DNA of 38,105 nucleotides from contig CAJXPR010000024.1 in assembly GCA_913058135.1 (NCBI GenBank), positions 1 to 38,105 on the forward strand. Direction: 5' to 3'. The notes beneath the pieces are model-generated. The model saw only the letters and a list, made by a program, of their open reading frames with translations, ran no database searches and had not been told where the DNA came from. Below are positions 17,260-26,244 of the stretch, piece by piece (the stretch's first letter is position 1; every line of letters begins with the position of its first letter). A program made the position numbers and the translations under genes. This stretch comes from an uncultured Gammaproteobacteria bacterium (GTDB taxonomy: Bacteria > Pseudomonadota > Gammaproteobacteria > Pseudomonadales > Pseudohongiellaceae).

Positions 17260-19704
17260 ATGACGAAACCATCAGCTCACCTGTTCCGTGCGGCGTCGCG
17301 TGTGTCGCTTGCCACTGCGATTTCGCTGTTCATGGCTGCAGAAAGTTATGCTCAGGTGCCTATTGTGCAACCAGGCGCACCCGGTCAAAGCAGCCGCCAG
17401 ATCACTGCTGAAGAAGCGTCAGACCTGGCAGGTATGCGCTACAGCGATGCTGACGTCAAGTTCATGCAGGACATGATTGCGCATCATGCGCAGGCAGTAG
17501 AGATGAGTGCCCTGCTCGAAGATCGTACCCGGAGCAACGAAATGGAGCAGCTGGGGCAGCGCATATCGCTGTCGCAGGAGGACGAAATCAGTTTTATGCA
17601 GGGATGGTTGCGTGAGCGCGGTCAGCCAACCACCAGCTCCATGTCTGACCATGTCATGCGTGGCGGCTCCCATGGTTCGCATAACGATATGATGCCAGGC
17701 ATGATCACCGACGAAGAGATGGCAGAGCTGGCCGGTGCCGAAGGTATCGAGTTTGACGCGCGGTATCTGGAGTTGATGATCAAACACCATCAGGGCGCCA
17801 TCACCATGGTTGAAACCCTGCTTGAACAGGGTGGCTCTGCCCAGGATCCGGTATTGTTCGAATTCACCTCGGAAGTCACCACTGAACAGGCCAGCGAGAT
17901 TGAACGCATGACCCTGATGCTGGCGATGTTGTCGCCAGACCCCCGCGTGAACCTCAGTGCCGGTTATGACAATGCCGGGCAGGCTTCGCTTAACATGCAG
18001 CTGCTGGCGGCCATGCCCAAGCCAGAAGGCTTTTACGATCCGGCCAACCCGCAGGGGCTGCCGATGAGCCGTATCAATGACGACGGTGAGGAATCCGACG
18101 ATGAAGATGCCGAGCCACGTCCCAGCCTGCTGGATTTCGCCAACACCGATATAGCGTTTGCCGAGGACGTCCTGATTGCTGGCAATTATCATGGCTTCAA
18201 TGCCTATGACATCAGCAATCCCACCAGTCCCCAGTTGATGAGTTCTGTCGTATGTCCGGGCGGGCAGGGTGATGTGTCAGTGATCGGAGATCTGCTGATC
18301 ATGTCTGTGGAGCAAAACCGGGGGCGTCTGGACTGTGGCCTGACCGGCGTTGCCGAGCGCGTCAGCGACGAGCGCTTCCGGGGTATCCGGATATTCGATG
18401 TGAGCGACTTTACCATGCCGGTACAGGTTGCCGCCGTGCAGACCTGTCGTGGTTCGCACACACACACCGTGGTGTCAGACCCCGATGATGACAACAACAT
18501 TCTGGTATACATTTCCGGGACCAGCTATGTCCGGCCCGGCGAAGAGCTTGAGGGCTGTGTCAATGACTCGCCCTTTGAAGACGCTGAATCGGCGCGCTTT
18601 CGTATCGAGATTGTACAGATCCCGCTGGATAACCCGGAAGATGCCCGGATTGTCGCCCGTCCCCAGGTCTTTGCTGATCCGGATACTGGTGTGATTGCCG
18701 GACTTTGGGAAGGCGGCGATCATGGTACCGGCACTCAGGATACCAACGAAACCAACCATTGCCACGACATCACCGCGTTTCCTGCGCTGGGCATCGCGGC
18801 CGGTGCGTGCTCCGGCAACGGTATTCTGTTTGATATCAGTGACCCGATGAACCCCACGCGCCTGGATGAAGTTGTTGATACCGGGTTTGCCTACTGGCAC
18901 TCGGCCACATTCAACAATGACGGTAGTAAAGTTCTGTTTACCGATGAGTGGGGCGGTGGATCGCGGGCCCGCTGCCGCGCCTTTGATCCACAGAACTGGG
19001 GTGCCAACGCAATATACGATATCGTTGACGGCGAGCTGGAATTCCGCAGTCATTATAAAATGCCGGCACCGCAGTCTGATCAGGAAAACTGCGTAGCACA
19101 CAATGGTTCGCTGGTGCCGGTGCCGGGGCGCGACATTTTTGTCCAGTCCTGGTATCAGGGCGGCATCTCGGTCATGGACTTCACCGATTCCGATAATCCG
19201 GTGGAGATCGCCTTTTTTGACCGGGGCCCGGTTGATTCGGAAGAACTGGTGATGGGCGGGTACTGGTCAGCGTACTGGTATAACGGCGTCATTTACGGCA
19301 CCGAAATTGCGCGTGGACTGGATGTGTTTGAACTGACGCCCAGCGACTACCTCAGTGAGAACGAACTGGCTGCAGCGGCGCTTACTGCCTCTGAAAACCT
19401 GCACAATCCACAGCAGCAGCGGCAGCTGGACTGGCCAGCTGATCCGGTCGTGGCAAAAGCCTACATGGATCAGCTGCGAAGAATGGGCGCGCTGGACGCT
19501 GTGCAGGATCAGGCTCTGACAGCTGCCCTGGATGACGCCGCAGCGGCGCTGGACAACGGTGGTAGCAATGCCTCCGTCGCTGGTCAGCTGGCATCCCTGA
19601 CAACCGGCCTGGAAGGTGAGGTTGTGGGCCGGACGGGCGCAACGCAATCCCGTTATCAGGCATTGCTTGATACCATCGAAGGTATTGCTGACCGTCTTCG
19701 CTAA
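17260..19704 (+). CDS. DUF305 and LVIVD beta-propeller fusion, exported
   Basis: An 814-aa exported protein. A long signal peptide ends near residue 31 (ESYAQ). Residues about 55-225 are a DUF305 ferritin-like helical domain with two copies of the His-His helix motif, DMIAHHAQAVEM (His75-His76) and MIKHHQGAITMVETLL (His176-His177). Some DUF305 proteins, such as cyanobacterial CopM, bind copper. From about 295 to 690 runs a propeller of LVIVD type (FNAYDISNPTSPQL, GIRIFDVSDFTMPVQVA, GNGILFDISDPMNPTRLDEV, GISVMDFTDSDNPVEIAFFD). A helical tail of about 110 residues ends it. GGAGAC precedes the ATG at 17260. The role is unknown; a periplasmic or surface metal-linked binding protein is a reasonable guess. 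Confidence 0.88.
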   Translation: MTKPSAHLFRAASRVSLATAISLFMAAESYAQVPIVQPGAPGQSSRQITAEEASDLAGMRYSDADVKFMQDMIAHHAQAVEMSALLEDRTRSNEMEQLGQRISLSQEDEISFMQGWLRERGQPTTSSMSDHVMRGGSHGSHNDMMPGMITDEEMAELAGAEGIEFDARYLELMIKHHQGAITMVETLLEQGGSAQDPVLFEFTSEVTTEQASEIERMTLMLAMLSPDPRVNLSAGYDNAGQASLNMQLLAAMPKPEGFYDPANPQGLPMSRINDDGEESDDEDAEPRPSLLDFANTDIAFAEDVLIAGNYHGFNAYDISNPTSPQLMSSVVCPGGQGDVSVIGDLLIMSVEQNRGRLDCGLTGVAERVSDERFRGIRIFDVSDFTMPVQVAAVQTCRGSHTHTVVSDPDDDNNILVYISGTSYVRPGEELEGCVNDSPFEDAESARFRIEIVQIPLDNPEDARIVARPQVFADPDTGVIAGLWEGGDHGTGTQDTNETNHCHDITAFPALGIAAGACSGNGILFDISDPMNPTRLDEVVDTGFAYWHSATFNNDGSKVLFTDEWGGGSRARCRAFDPQNWGANAIYDIVDGELEFRSHYKMPAPQSDQENCVAHNGSLVPVPGRDIFVQSWYQGGISVMDFTDSDNPVEIAFFDRGPVDSEELVMGGYWSAYWYNGVIYGTEIARGLDVFELTPSDYLSENELAAAALTASENLHNPQQQRQLDWPADPVVAKAYMDQLRRMGALDAVQDQALTAALDDAAAALDNGGSNASVAGQLASLTTGLEGEVVGRTGATQSRYQALLDTIEGIADRLR

Positions 19705-19778
19705 AACAGGCAGGCTGTGGGAGAGTCCACCCTGGTGGGATTTTCCTGCAGCCGGTCATTAGTTCCGGAGGCAGCGTC

Positions 19779-22355
19779 ATGGCGCCAGGCAAGACCCTGC
19801 TAGTGTTTGCATTGGCGTTCACTCTTCAGTCCTGTGCCGGTTCCGGCAATCAGTCTGACAACCACCCTGGCGGTGCGCCGATGCCCGGTGTCGCCAGGAC
19901 ATTGGCGGAACAGCGCGCGGCGGTGATCAGCAATGTCATCTACGACCTGTATTTCCGCATCCCCGACGATCTCGACGTTCCGGTTACCGGCACGCTGGCA
20001 GCGTATTTTGACCTCAGTGAGGCCACACAGCCGTTGGTCATCGATTTTCGTGTGCCCGCCGACCATGTTCGGTCAGTGACGTTCAATAACCAACCGGTTG
20101 CCCATCAGATTATAAATGATCATATCGTGATCCCGGCAGCCGCACTTGCCCCCGGGTCGCATGTGCTGGGCGTCGAATTTGTCAGTTCGGATACTGCGCT
20201 GAACCGGCGCGACGAATTCATGTATACCCTGTTCGTACCTGATCGCGCCTCGACCGCATTTCCGGTATTTGAACAGCCTGATATCAAGGCACGCTACCGT
20301 CTGCAGTTGAGTATTCCCGATCACTGGCGGGCATTGGCCAATGGTGCGGAACAGTCGCGCCAGCCAGATCCGATAACACCGGGCATGGATCTGCTGCAGT
20401 TCTCAGAAACACTGCCCGTCAGTTCGTATCTGTTTGCCTTTGCGGCCGGCGACCTGCAGGTAGAGACCGAGGAGCGTGGTGGCAGAACCTATAGCCTCTA
20501 TCACCGGGAGACAGATCCGGAACGGTTGGCGCAAAATCGTGATGCCATATTCGACCTGCATGTTACCGCCATGGGCTGGCTGGAAGATTACACCGCTATT
20601 GATTATCCGTTTGGCAAATTCGATTTTTTTGCCGTTCCCGCGTTTCAGTTTGGTGGCATGGAACATCCTGGCGCTATCTGGTATCGCGCCGAGTCGCTGT
20701 TTCTGGATCCCAGTGCATCAGCTGCCCAGGCGTTAGGCCGGGCCAGCCTGATTGCGCATGAAACGGCGCACATGTGGTTCGGTGACCTGGTGACCATGCG
20801 CTGGTTCAACGATGTCTGGATGAAAGAGGTGTTTGCCAATTTCATGGCCGCCAAAATCGCAGGGCCAGCGTTCCCCGAACTGGATCTGGATTTACGTTTT
20901 TTCCAGGCTCACCACCCGGCGGCATATGCCGTAGACCGCACCGCCGGGGCTAACCCGATTCGCCAGCAACTGGATAATCTGCGTGATGCAGGTTCATTGT
21001 ACGGCGCCATTATCTACCAAAAGGCACCGGTTGTGATGCAGCAACTGGAGATTCTGGTGGGTGAGGATGTGCTGCAGGAGGGCCTACGCCAGTATCTGCG
21101 GCGATATGCATTTGCCAATGCCAGCTGGTCCGACCTGGTCAGTTTACTCGACGCCATGAGCCAGGAAGATTTACGCGGGTGGAGTCAGGCTTGGGTAGAG
21201 GAGGCAGGCCGGGCGCGGATTCAGGCACGCTGGCATGATGCAGGTATAACGGTATCACAGACAGATGATGACGCGGATCGTGATTTGCGCTGGCAACAGC
21301 CCGTGGTACTTGCGGTAGGTTATGGGGATGCAGTGCACACGTATGTCGCCGCCCTGCGCGATCGCGATACGCGGGTCGAACTGCCCGATTCTGCTCGTCC
21401 GGACTTTATCCTCGCCGGAGCCGACGGCGTTGGCTACGGCCGGGTTGAACTGGACGAGGGCAGCAGGCAGTATCTGCTGAGCCATGTTCATGACCTGACT
21501 TCCGGGTTGCAGCGTGCCATTGTCTGGCAACACCTGTGGGAAGCGTTACTGGAAGACCGCCTGGCGCCGATGGACTTCTATGAGGCCTTGCTGGTCGCAG
21601 TGCGCCGGGAGCGGGAGCCATTGATTGTCCAACAGGTGCTGGGTCTGCTACATAACGTCTGGTGGCGGTATTTGTCCGGGCAAGACCGGACTGTGCGCGC
21701 TGATGTGCTGGAAGAAACGTTACGGCTGGCCATGTCTGGTGCCGACAGCGCCGGCCAGAAAGGTGCGTACTTCAACGCTTTGCTTGACGTCATGACTACC
21801 GATAAGGGTTTGCAGTGGCTTACCGATATCTGGCATATGCGTCAGGATGTGCCGGGCCTGCCATTGCAGGAGCAGCAATTTATCAATCTGGCTGAATCGC
21901 TTGCGCTTAAAGGTGTAGCGGATGCCGAGGCCATTCTTGACGAGCAGCAGCGCCGTATCAGCAACCCGGATCGACTGGACCGTTTTCGTTTTGTGCGTCC
22001 GGCCCTGGCGCAATCCGCAGAGCTGCGTGCGGATTTTTTCCGTTCGTTTGCCGACCCGGCCAATCGGCAACAGGAGTCCTGGGTGCTGGATGCGACCCGT
22101 ATGATTCATCATCCTTCGCGTGCAGAAACAGCGCTTCCCCTGATTCTGCCGGCATTGATGCTGCTTGAAGAGATTCAGCGATCAGGCGATATATTTTTTC
22201 CACTGCGCTGGTTGAATGCCACCCTGGACGGACACAGCTCGGTGCAGGCGGCAGACATTGTTGAGCAGTTTTTGCGTCAGCATTCTGACATGGAGCCCAA
22301 GCTAAGAGCCAAGTTGCTGCAGGCTGCGGACGGTTTGCAACGCGCAGCCCGGTAG
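19779..22355 (+). CDS. M1 family metallopeptidase lipoprotein
   Basis: An 858-aa zinc aminopeptidase-like protein. The signal peptide ends in LQSC, a lipobox, with Cys at about residue 19, so it is likely an outer-membrane or periplasmic lipoprotein. The N-terminal beta-saddle domain is followed by GGMEHPG (292-298, the GAMEN equivalent, Glu295). The catalytic zinc motif HETAH (327-331) and second glutamate (Glu350, 18 residues after the second His) form HEXXH-X18-E, so the site looks active. A helical C-terminal domain (about 560-858) resembles the ERAP-like domain of M1 enzymes. Cysteine, serine or aspartic types are excluded. GGAGG precedes the ATG at 19779. It follows the DUF305 gene by 74 bases, possibly in one transcript. 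Confidence 0.93.
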   Translation: MAPGKTLLVFALAFTLQSCAGSGNQSDNHPGGAPMPGVARTLAEQRAAVISNVIYDLYFRIPDDLDVPVTGTLAAYFDLSEATQPLVIDFRVPADHVRSVTFNNQPVAHQIINDHIVIPAAALAPGSHVLGVEFVSSDTALNRRDEFMYTLFVPDRASTAFPVFEQPDIKARYRLQLSIPDHWRALANGAEQSRQPDPITPGMDLLQFSETLPVSSYLFAFAAGDLQVETEERGGRTYSLYHRETDPERLAQNRDAIFDLHVTAMGWLEDYTAIDYPFGKFDFFAVPAFQFGGMEHPGAIWYRAESLFLDPSASAAQALGRASLIAHETAHMWFGDLVTMRWFNDVWMKEVFANFMAAKIAGPAFPELDLDLRFFQAHHPAAYAVDRTAGANPIRQQLDNLRDAGSLYGAIIYQKAPVVMQQLEILVGEDVLQEGLRQYLRRYAFANASWSDLVSLLDAMSQEDLRGWSQAWVEEAGRARIQARWHDAGITVSQTDDDADRDLRWQQPVVLAVGYGDAVHTYVAALRDRDTRVELPDSARPDFILAGADGVGYGRVELDEGSRQYLLSHVHDLTSGLQRAIVWQHLWEALLEDRLAPMDFYEALLVAVRREREPLIVQQVLGLLHNVWWRYLSGQDRTVRADVLEETLRLAMSGADSAGQKGAYFNALLDVMTTDKGLQWLTDIWHMRQDVPGLPLQEQQFINLAESLALKGVADAEAILDEQQRRISNPDRLDRFRFVRPALAQSAELRADFFRSFADPANRQQESWVLDATRMIHHPSRAETALPLILPALMLLEEIQRSGDIFFPLRWLNATLDGHSSVQAADIVEQFLRQHSDMEPKLRAKLLQAADGLQRAAR

Positions 22356-22372
22356 ACCAGCGCGTCATTGGC

Positions 22373-23605
22373 TCAGAGGCTGGCGGCAACCAGTATGATG
22401 GCCCGCAAGCCCAGCGCTACGGTAATCGCCAGAATAAAGCCGCCCAGTACATTATGCCAAGGGGCATTGCTGTGCTTGCCCAGGACCGCCTGGCTGTTCA
22501 TGATCCACAACAGAATGGCAACCACCACCGGCAACGTTAACCCATTGGCGACCTGGGCGAAACGGATGATATCGATGGGATTAATGCCCAGCGAAGAGAA
22601 AGTAATGCCGATAGCAAGTATCGAAATCCAGACCAGGCGAAAGCCGGCATGTTTAAGATCAGCGGGCCAGCCCATGCAGCCACGCACGACGTAAGCGGCC
22701 GCCAGCGGTGCGGTAATGGCAGAGGTGATGCCCGCAGCAAACAGACCCAGGCTCAGGAAGGTACGGGCAAAGCTGCCGAACAATGGCTCCAGGCCAAGTG
22801 CCAGATCAGCTGCATTATTGATACCGGCCGTGTTGATGGCGGCGGCACAGACTATAATGGCCATGGAGACCACTCCCCCAATAATCACTGCCACAAAGGT
22901 ATCACGCCGGGCGTGCGGCAGATCGTCAGCATGGTGCCATTTTTCGCTGACCAGCGAAGCGTGCAGGAACAGGTTGTAGGGCACTACGGTGGTTCCGATA
23001 AGGCCGACAATGGTGAGCAGATTGGCATCACTCAGGGAAGGTATCAGCAGACCCTGCAACAGCGCCCCGAGATCAGGCCGGGTCAGCAGTGCCGCCAGCA
23101 CAAACGCCAGGCTCATCAGGATCACCATGCTGACCAGGGCGCGTTCCAGTATCCGGTAGTTACCCAGAAACAGCAGTACGAAGGCGATGATACCGATAAG
23201 CAGGCTCAGCCAGCGCGAACCGTTGCTTGAGCTAATGCCCAGCAGGGTCTCCAGGCCCAGCCGGCCGCCACTGATGTTGCCTGCCTCGTAGGCGGCATTG
23301 CCAACCACTATGGCGGCCAGTATCAATGTCAGGACCGCAAACCTGGCTATTGGCTGTGCCTGCAGTTTATCGCGAATGACCTGGGTAAGACCAAGTCCGG
23401 TCACGATACCGATCCGTGCCGACATTTCCTGTAACACCATGGTGGCGAATACCGACAGCAACATCACCCACAACAGATCATAGCCAAACTCGACGCCCGC
23501 CAGCGTGCAGACAGTGACGGTGCCTGGTCCGATAAACGCAGCTGCCACCAGGGCGCCGGGGCCGCTGTTTTTATACCAGGGGCGCGAACTGACGACGTCA
23601 GTCAT
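22373..23605 (-). CDS. Nramp family transporter, atypical metal site
   Basis: A 410-aa inner-membrane protein with about eleven hydrophobic helices and the Nramp fold. Helix 1 reads FIGPGTVTV where Mn/Fe transporters have DPGN, so both helix-1 metal ligands (Asp and Asn) are replaced by Gly26 and Thr29. Helix 6 has TTVVPYNLFLHASLV instead of the usual MPHN, losing the metal-binding Met. Substrate may therefore differ from Mn2+, for example Mg2+ as in NRMT proteins or another cation. The frame is open to 23653; the ATG at 23605 is preferred since it overlaps the methyltransferase stop by eight bases (ATGACTGA). It faces the M1 gene with 17 bases between stops. Confidence 0.9.
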   Translation of the reverse strand: MTDVVSSRPWYKNSGPGALVAAAFIGPGTVTVCTLAGVEFGYDLLWVMLLSVFATMVLQEMSARIGIVTGLGLTQVIRDKLQAQPIARFAVLTLILAAIVVGNAAYEAGNISGGRLGLETLLGISSSNGSRWLSLLIGIIAFVLLFLGNYRILERALVSMVILMSLAFVLAALLTRPDLGALLQGLLIPSLSDANLLTIVGLIGTTVVPYNLFLHASLVSEKWHHADDLPHARRDTFVAVIIGGVVSMAIIVCAAAINTAGINNAADLALGLEPLFGSFARTFLSLGLFAAGITSAITAPLAAAYVVRGCMGWPADLKHAGFRLVWISILAIGITFSSLGINPIDIIRFAQVANGLTLPVVVAILLWIMNSQAVLGKHSNAPWHNVLGGFILAITVALGLRAIILVAASL

Positions 23606-24281
23606 GGGAAGAGCTGGACGGCGAGGCGGGGCGGGATTTCTGCAGGATGACACTCAAATTATTGGCCGGCATATCCACAACATCCAGCAGTTTAAGGTGT
23701 TGCCCGGCAGCCAGTTTGCAGACATCTTCCAGATTCCTCACACCCCACTGCGGATCGCGCAATTGCAGGTCTGCATCAAAGCGGGCATTGCTGGCTGCGG
23801 TGTGTTGGCCGTGTTGCCGGTAGGGCCCATACAGATACAGCAGACCGCCGTCTTCCAGCGCGGCGCCGGCAGTTCGCATCAGGCCTTCGGTCGCCTGCCA
23901 GGGGCTGATATGAATCATGTTGATGCACACGATGGCATCGAACCGGGCCGGCGAAACCCCCGCGTCCCGCAAATGTTCTACGGTCTCTTCGACCGGTCGG
24001 CTGACATCAAGGTGCAGAGCCGGATGCAGGGCGGCGGGATTGGCATCCTCGCGCCAGGCATTGATGCTGTTGATGGCATCTGCGCTGATGTCACTGGGCC
24101 ACCAGTGCGCGACCGGCAGTTGCGCGCTGAGATAGACTGCATGTTCCCCGGTGCCGGCCGCGATCTCCAGCACGCGGCTGTGGTCGGGCAGGTGCTGTCG
24201 CAAAACCTGAGCAATGGGTTCTCGGTTGCGCAGCGAGCTGGGGCTACTGCGGCGGGCATCCGGGTCGGTGGCAGAAGTCAC
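23598..24281 (-). CDS. DUF938 family class I methyltransferase
   Basis: A 227-aa cytosolic protein with an S-adenosylmethionine fold. RVLEIAAGTGEHAVYL (about 36-51) is motif I with the Gly-rich loop. The acidic residue after strand 2 is in WWPSDISADAINS, and FDAIVCINMIHISPW is motif IV. GPYRQHGQHTAASNARFDADLQLRDPQWGVR in the second half is characteristic of the DUF938 (METTL26) family. The substrate is unknown. The only plausible start is a GTG at 24281, ten bases after the end of the MAPEG gene. It overlaps the transporter start at its own end, so the three appear to be one operon. Confidence 0.88.
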   Translation of the reverse strand: MTSATDPDARRSSPSSLRNREPIAQVLRQHLPDHSRVLEIAAGTGEHAVYLSAQLPVAHWWPSDISADAINSINAWREDANPAALHPALHLDVSRPVEETVEHLRDAGVSPARFDAIVCINMIHISPWQATEGLMRTAGAALEDGGLLYLYGPYRQHGQHTAASNARFDADLQLRDPQWGVRNLEDVCKLAAGQHLKLLDVVDMPANNLSVILQKSRPASPSSSSHD

Positions 24282-24291
24282 AATCGGATGT

Positions 24292-24675
24292 TCAGCGCAG
24301 ACTCAGCGCCGCGCCAATCAGGGCGCCCAGTGCCAGCGCCAGCGACGGCAGCATGGTCAGCGCGAAGCCGATGCCGCGGGACTTGGGGTCTTTTATATAG
24401 GCGCGCAGGTAGAGATAACGGCCAATGATGAAGACGACCCCCAACCCCGCAGCGACTTCAGCATTGACGTACATGGCGAACAGGAAAACTGATGGCAGGA
24501 ACAGCACCAGACTTTCCAGTGTGTTCATGTGTACGCGGTAATAACGTTCAAATATCGGGTCGCCGGTGACGGCCGGCGCCTCCACCTTGTAGGTACCTCG
24601 TGCTTTGCCAACCAGAATGCCAAATACCATGTATTGCAGCAATGCCAGCACAACAACAATCGTAACCAGTTCCAT
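24292..24675 (-). CDS. MAPEG family membrane protein
   Basis: A 127-aa membrane protein with four hydrophobic helices. KARGTYKVEAPAVTGDPIFERYYRVHMNTLESLVLFLPS is the MAPEG signature, with the Arg-x-x-x-x-x-His-x-Asn-x-x-Glu pattern that contacts glutathione in glutathione-transferase and prostaglandin E synthase members. RYLYLRAYIKDPKSRGIGF follows. Bacterial members may detoxify electrophiles; activity is inferred. AAGGATT lies five to six bases before the ATG at 24675. It lies 62 bases downstream of the HAD gene and directly upstream of the methyltransferase. Confidence 0.9.
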   Translation of the reverse strand: MELVTIVVVLALLQYMVFGILVGKARGTYKVEAPAVTGDPIFERYYRVHMNTLESLVLFLPSVFLFAMYVNAEVAAGLGVVFIIGRYLYLRAYIKDPKSRGIGFALTMLPSLALALGALIGAALSLR

Positions 24676-24737
24676 GATGAATCCTTTATGGGTGATGTTT
24701 TTGTTTTTCTGTCGCAGTCGCTGCAGGGTTGCAGCGG

Positions 24738-25559
24738 TTACAGATTAAAACGCTCCCGAAGATAATGTGCAATACCATCTTCATTGTGGTGACCAATCAC
24801 CGCCGTGGCTTCTGCCTTGACAAAATCCTTGGCATTGTCGGGCGCATAGCTTTCGTCGGCAACGCGGAACATGCTCAGATCGTTGTCGCTGTCACCAAAG
24901 CAGATAAGGCTGCTGATGTTCAGCTGTTGTCTGATCACATTGAGGGCGTCGCCTTTGCTGGCGCTGCTGTGATGGTAGTCCACCCATTTCAGATGTTTGT
25001 TCTCCATGGCGACGCCGGCGTATGAGATCAAATGATCCTCGTTGGCCAGACTGGCCCGTATGGCATCAATGCTTTCGGCATCACCCAGCATGCTGATATT
25101 GGTAATGCGCGCGTCGGCGGGCAGCTCGGTCAATGGCCTGATATGCGCACCACCACGGCTACGAACCACCTCCAACAGCTTTTTTTCCACGCTGTTCAGT
25201 GATGAGGGGTGGAAAACGAAATGTTGTTTGTCTTCGGTGACCGTGTTGACCCAGGGGCTGATATCCTCCCTAAGTGCAGCGCGCAGCACGTGTGTTGCCT
25301 CACTGACGGTCAGGTAGTTGCTCAGCGACAGGGATTCCAGGCGCGGATCCCAGATAATGGCGCCATTGGTATAAACATGCGGCAGGACAAAACCATGGTC
25401 AGCGATAATCTGCTGGCCAGAATGCAGAGTGCGGCCGGTGGCTACCGTGTAGGCAATGCCACTGCGGGTTAAACAGTTCAACGTCTCGCGCGTAAATGCG
25501 GAAATTTGTGAGGCATCATTAAGCAAGGTGCCATCGAGATCAAAAACTACAAGTTCCAT
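24738..25559 (-). CDS. Cof-type HAD-IIB phosphatase
   Basis: A 273-aa cytosolic phosphatase of the HAD superfamily. Motif I is VVFDLDGTLL (nucleophile Asp7, acid/base Asp9); motif II is in VATGRTL; the lysine of motif III is in SASKGDAL; motif IV is CFGDSDNDLSMF. A type IIB cap lies between about 85 and 185. Such Cof/YidA-like enzymes dephosphorylate sugar phosphates, PLP or nucleotides; the substrate is not predictable. The ATG at 25559 has AGGAGA 12 bases upstream, rather far. It is the first gene of the minus-strand run and divergent from the mgtC-like gene. Confidence 0.93.
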   Translation of the reverse strand: MELVVFDLDGTLLNDASQISAFTRETLNCLTRSGIAYTVATGRTLHSGQQIIADHGFVLPHVYTNGAIIWDPRLESLSLSNYLTVSEATHVLRAALREDISPWVNTVTEDKQHFVFHPSSLNSVEKKLLEVVRSRGGAHIRPLTELPADARITNISMLGDAESIDAIRASLANEDHLISYAGVAMENKHLKWVDYHHSSASKGDALNVIRQQLNISSLICFGDSDNDLSMFRVADESYAPDNAKDFVKAEATAVIGHHNEDGIAHYLRERFNL

Positions 25560-25590
25560 AGCAGAGAACGAATCTCCTGTTTGTCAGCCT

Positions 25591-25615
25591 GCGTTTGAAT
25601 TGGGCGTTTGAATTG
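25591..25615. repeat. Direct repeat between HAD and mgtC-like genes
   Basis: GCGTTTGAATTG occurs at 25591-25602 and again at 25604-25615, a period of 13 bp, in the divergent intergenic region. A TATACT lies just after it (25620-25625). The repeats could be binding half-sites or a duplication; no regulator is recognised. Confidence 0.35.
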
Positions 25616-25722
25616 AAAGTATACTCATTTAACCACAGAATGGCCGGTGAAAGGTCGAATTCGTGCTGGTCGGTACGGTTCGGCTACGCGGTTGGATCGG
25701 AATCAGGGAAGAGGATGGATTT

Positions 25723-26190
25723 ATGGAGCTATTGGGCGAGTGGCGTTTGCAGTTGGGTATAGTGGGCAGTGTTGCATTCGCCATGTTACTGGGGGGGCTT
25801 ATCGGCTACGAGAGGGAAACCCGCAAGCGGCCTGCCGGGTTGCGCACGCATATGCTGGTCGCGGGCGCTGCAGCTTTGCTGTTGGGCCTTGGTGACCTGA
25901 TGGCTGAGCATTTCAGTGACGAAAGTTACCAGAATCTGGTGCGGGTCGACCCGATTCGTATTATTGAAGCCATTGTCACCGCAGTGGCATTTATTGGTGC
26001 TGGCACCATCATTCAGCACGCGCGCAAGGACGCTGTGCTGGGGCTGACGACGGCCACATCGCTGCTATTTACTGCAGCCATCGGCATCGGGGTTGGCTTG
26101 CAGCAATACGTACTGACTGTGGGCGTCACCGTCCTCGCCCTGCTTGTCTTGCACGTATTGACCGGGCTCTCGGGTAAGGAACACAACTGA
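25723..26190 (+). CDS. MgtC/SapB family membrane protein
   Basis: A 155-aa inner-membrane protein with four to five helices. MLLGGLIGYERETRKRPAGLRTHMLV is the family signature in the first loop, and VAFIGAGTIIQ and LGLTTATSLLFTAAIGIGVGL complete the conserved domain. It lacks the C-terminal ACT-like domain of Salmonella MgtC, so it is the short SapB-like type. MgtC proteins act in Mg2+ limitation, acid stress or modulation of ATP synthase; here the role is unknown. The frame is open to 25663, but the ATG at 25723 has GAGGAT seven bases upstream and begins the conserved part. Confidence 0.9.
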   Translation: MELLGEWRLQLGIVGSVAFAMLLGGLIGYERETRKRPAGLRTHMLVAGAAALLLGLGDLMAEHFSDESYQNLVRVDPIRIIEAIVTAVAFIGAGTIIQHARKDAVLGLTTATSLLFTAAIGIGVGLQQYVLTVGVTVLALLVLHVLTGLSGKEHN

Positions 26191-26244
26191 AAGCAGTCCC
26201 ATGACGGAAGGCGCCTGTTCTGCCAGTCCGGCCGCTGATGCGAT

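Noticed and set aside
17419-18192. 257-aa open frame on the minus strand
   Set aside because: Opposite the DUF305 domain; its many His and Gln codons are the complement of the real gene.
19705-19778. Terminator after the DUF305-LVIVD gene
   Set aside because: CCAC/GTGG and GGCTG/CAGCC inverted words exist, but the stems are short, loops poor, and the ribosome site of the next gene follows closely; not convincing.
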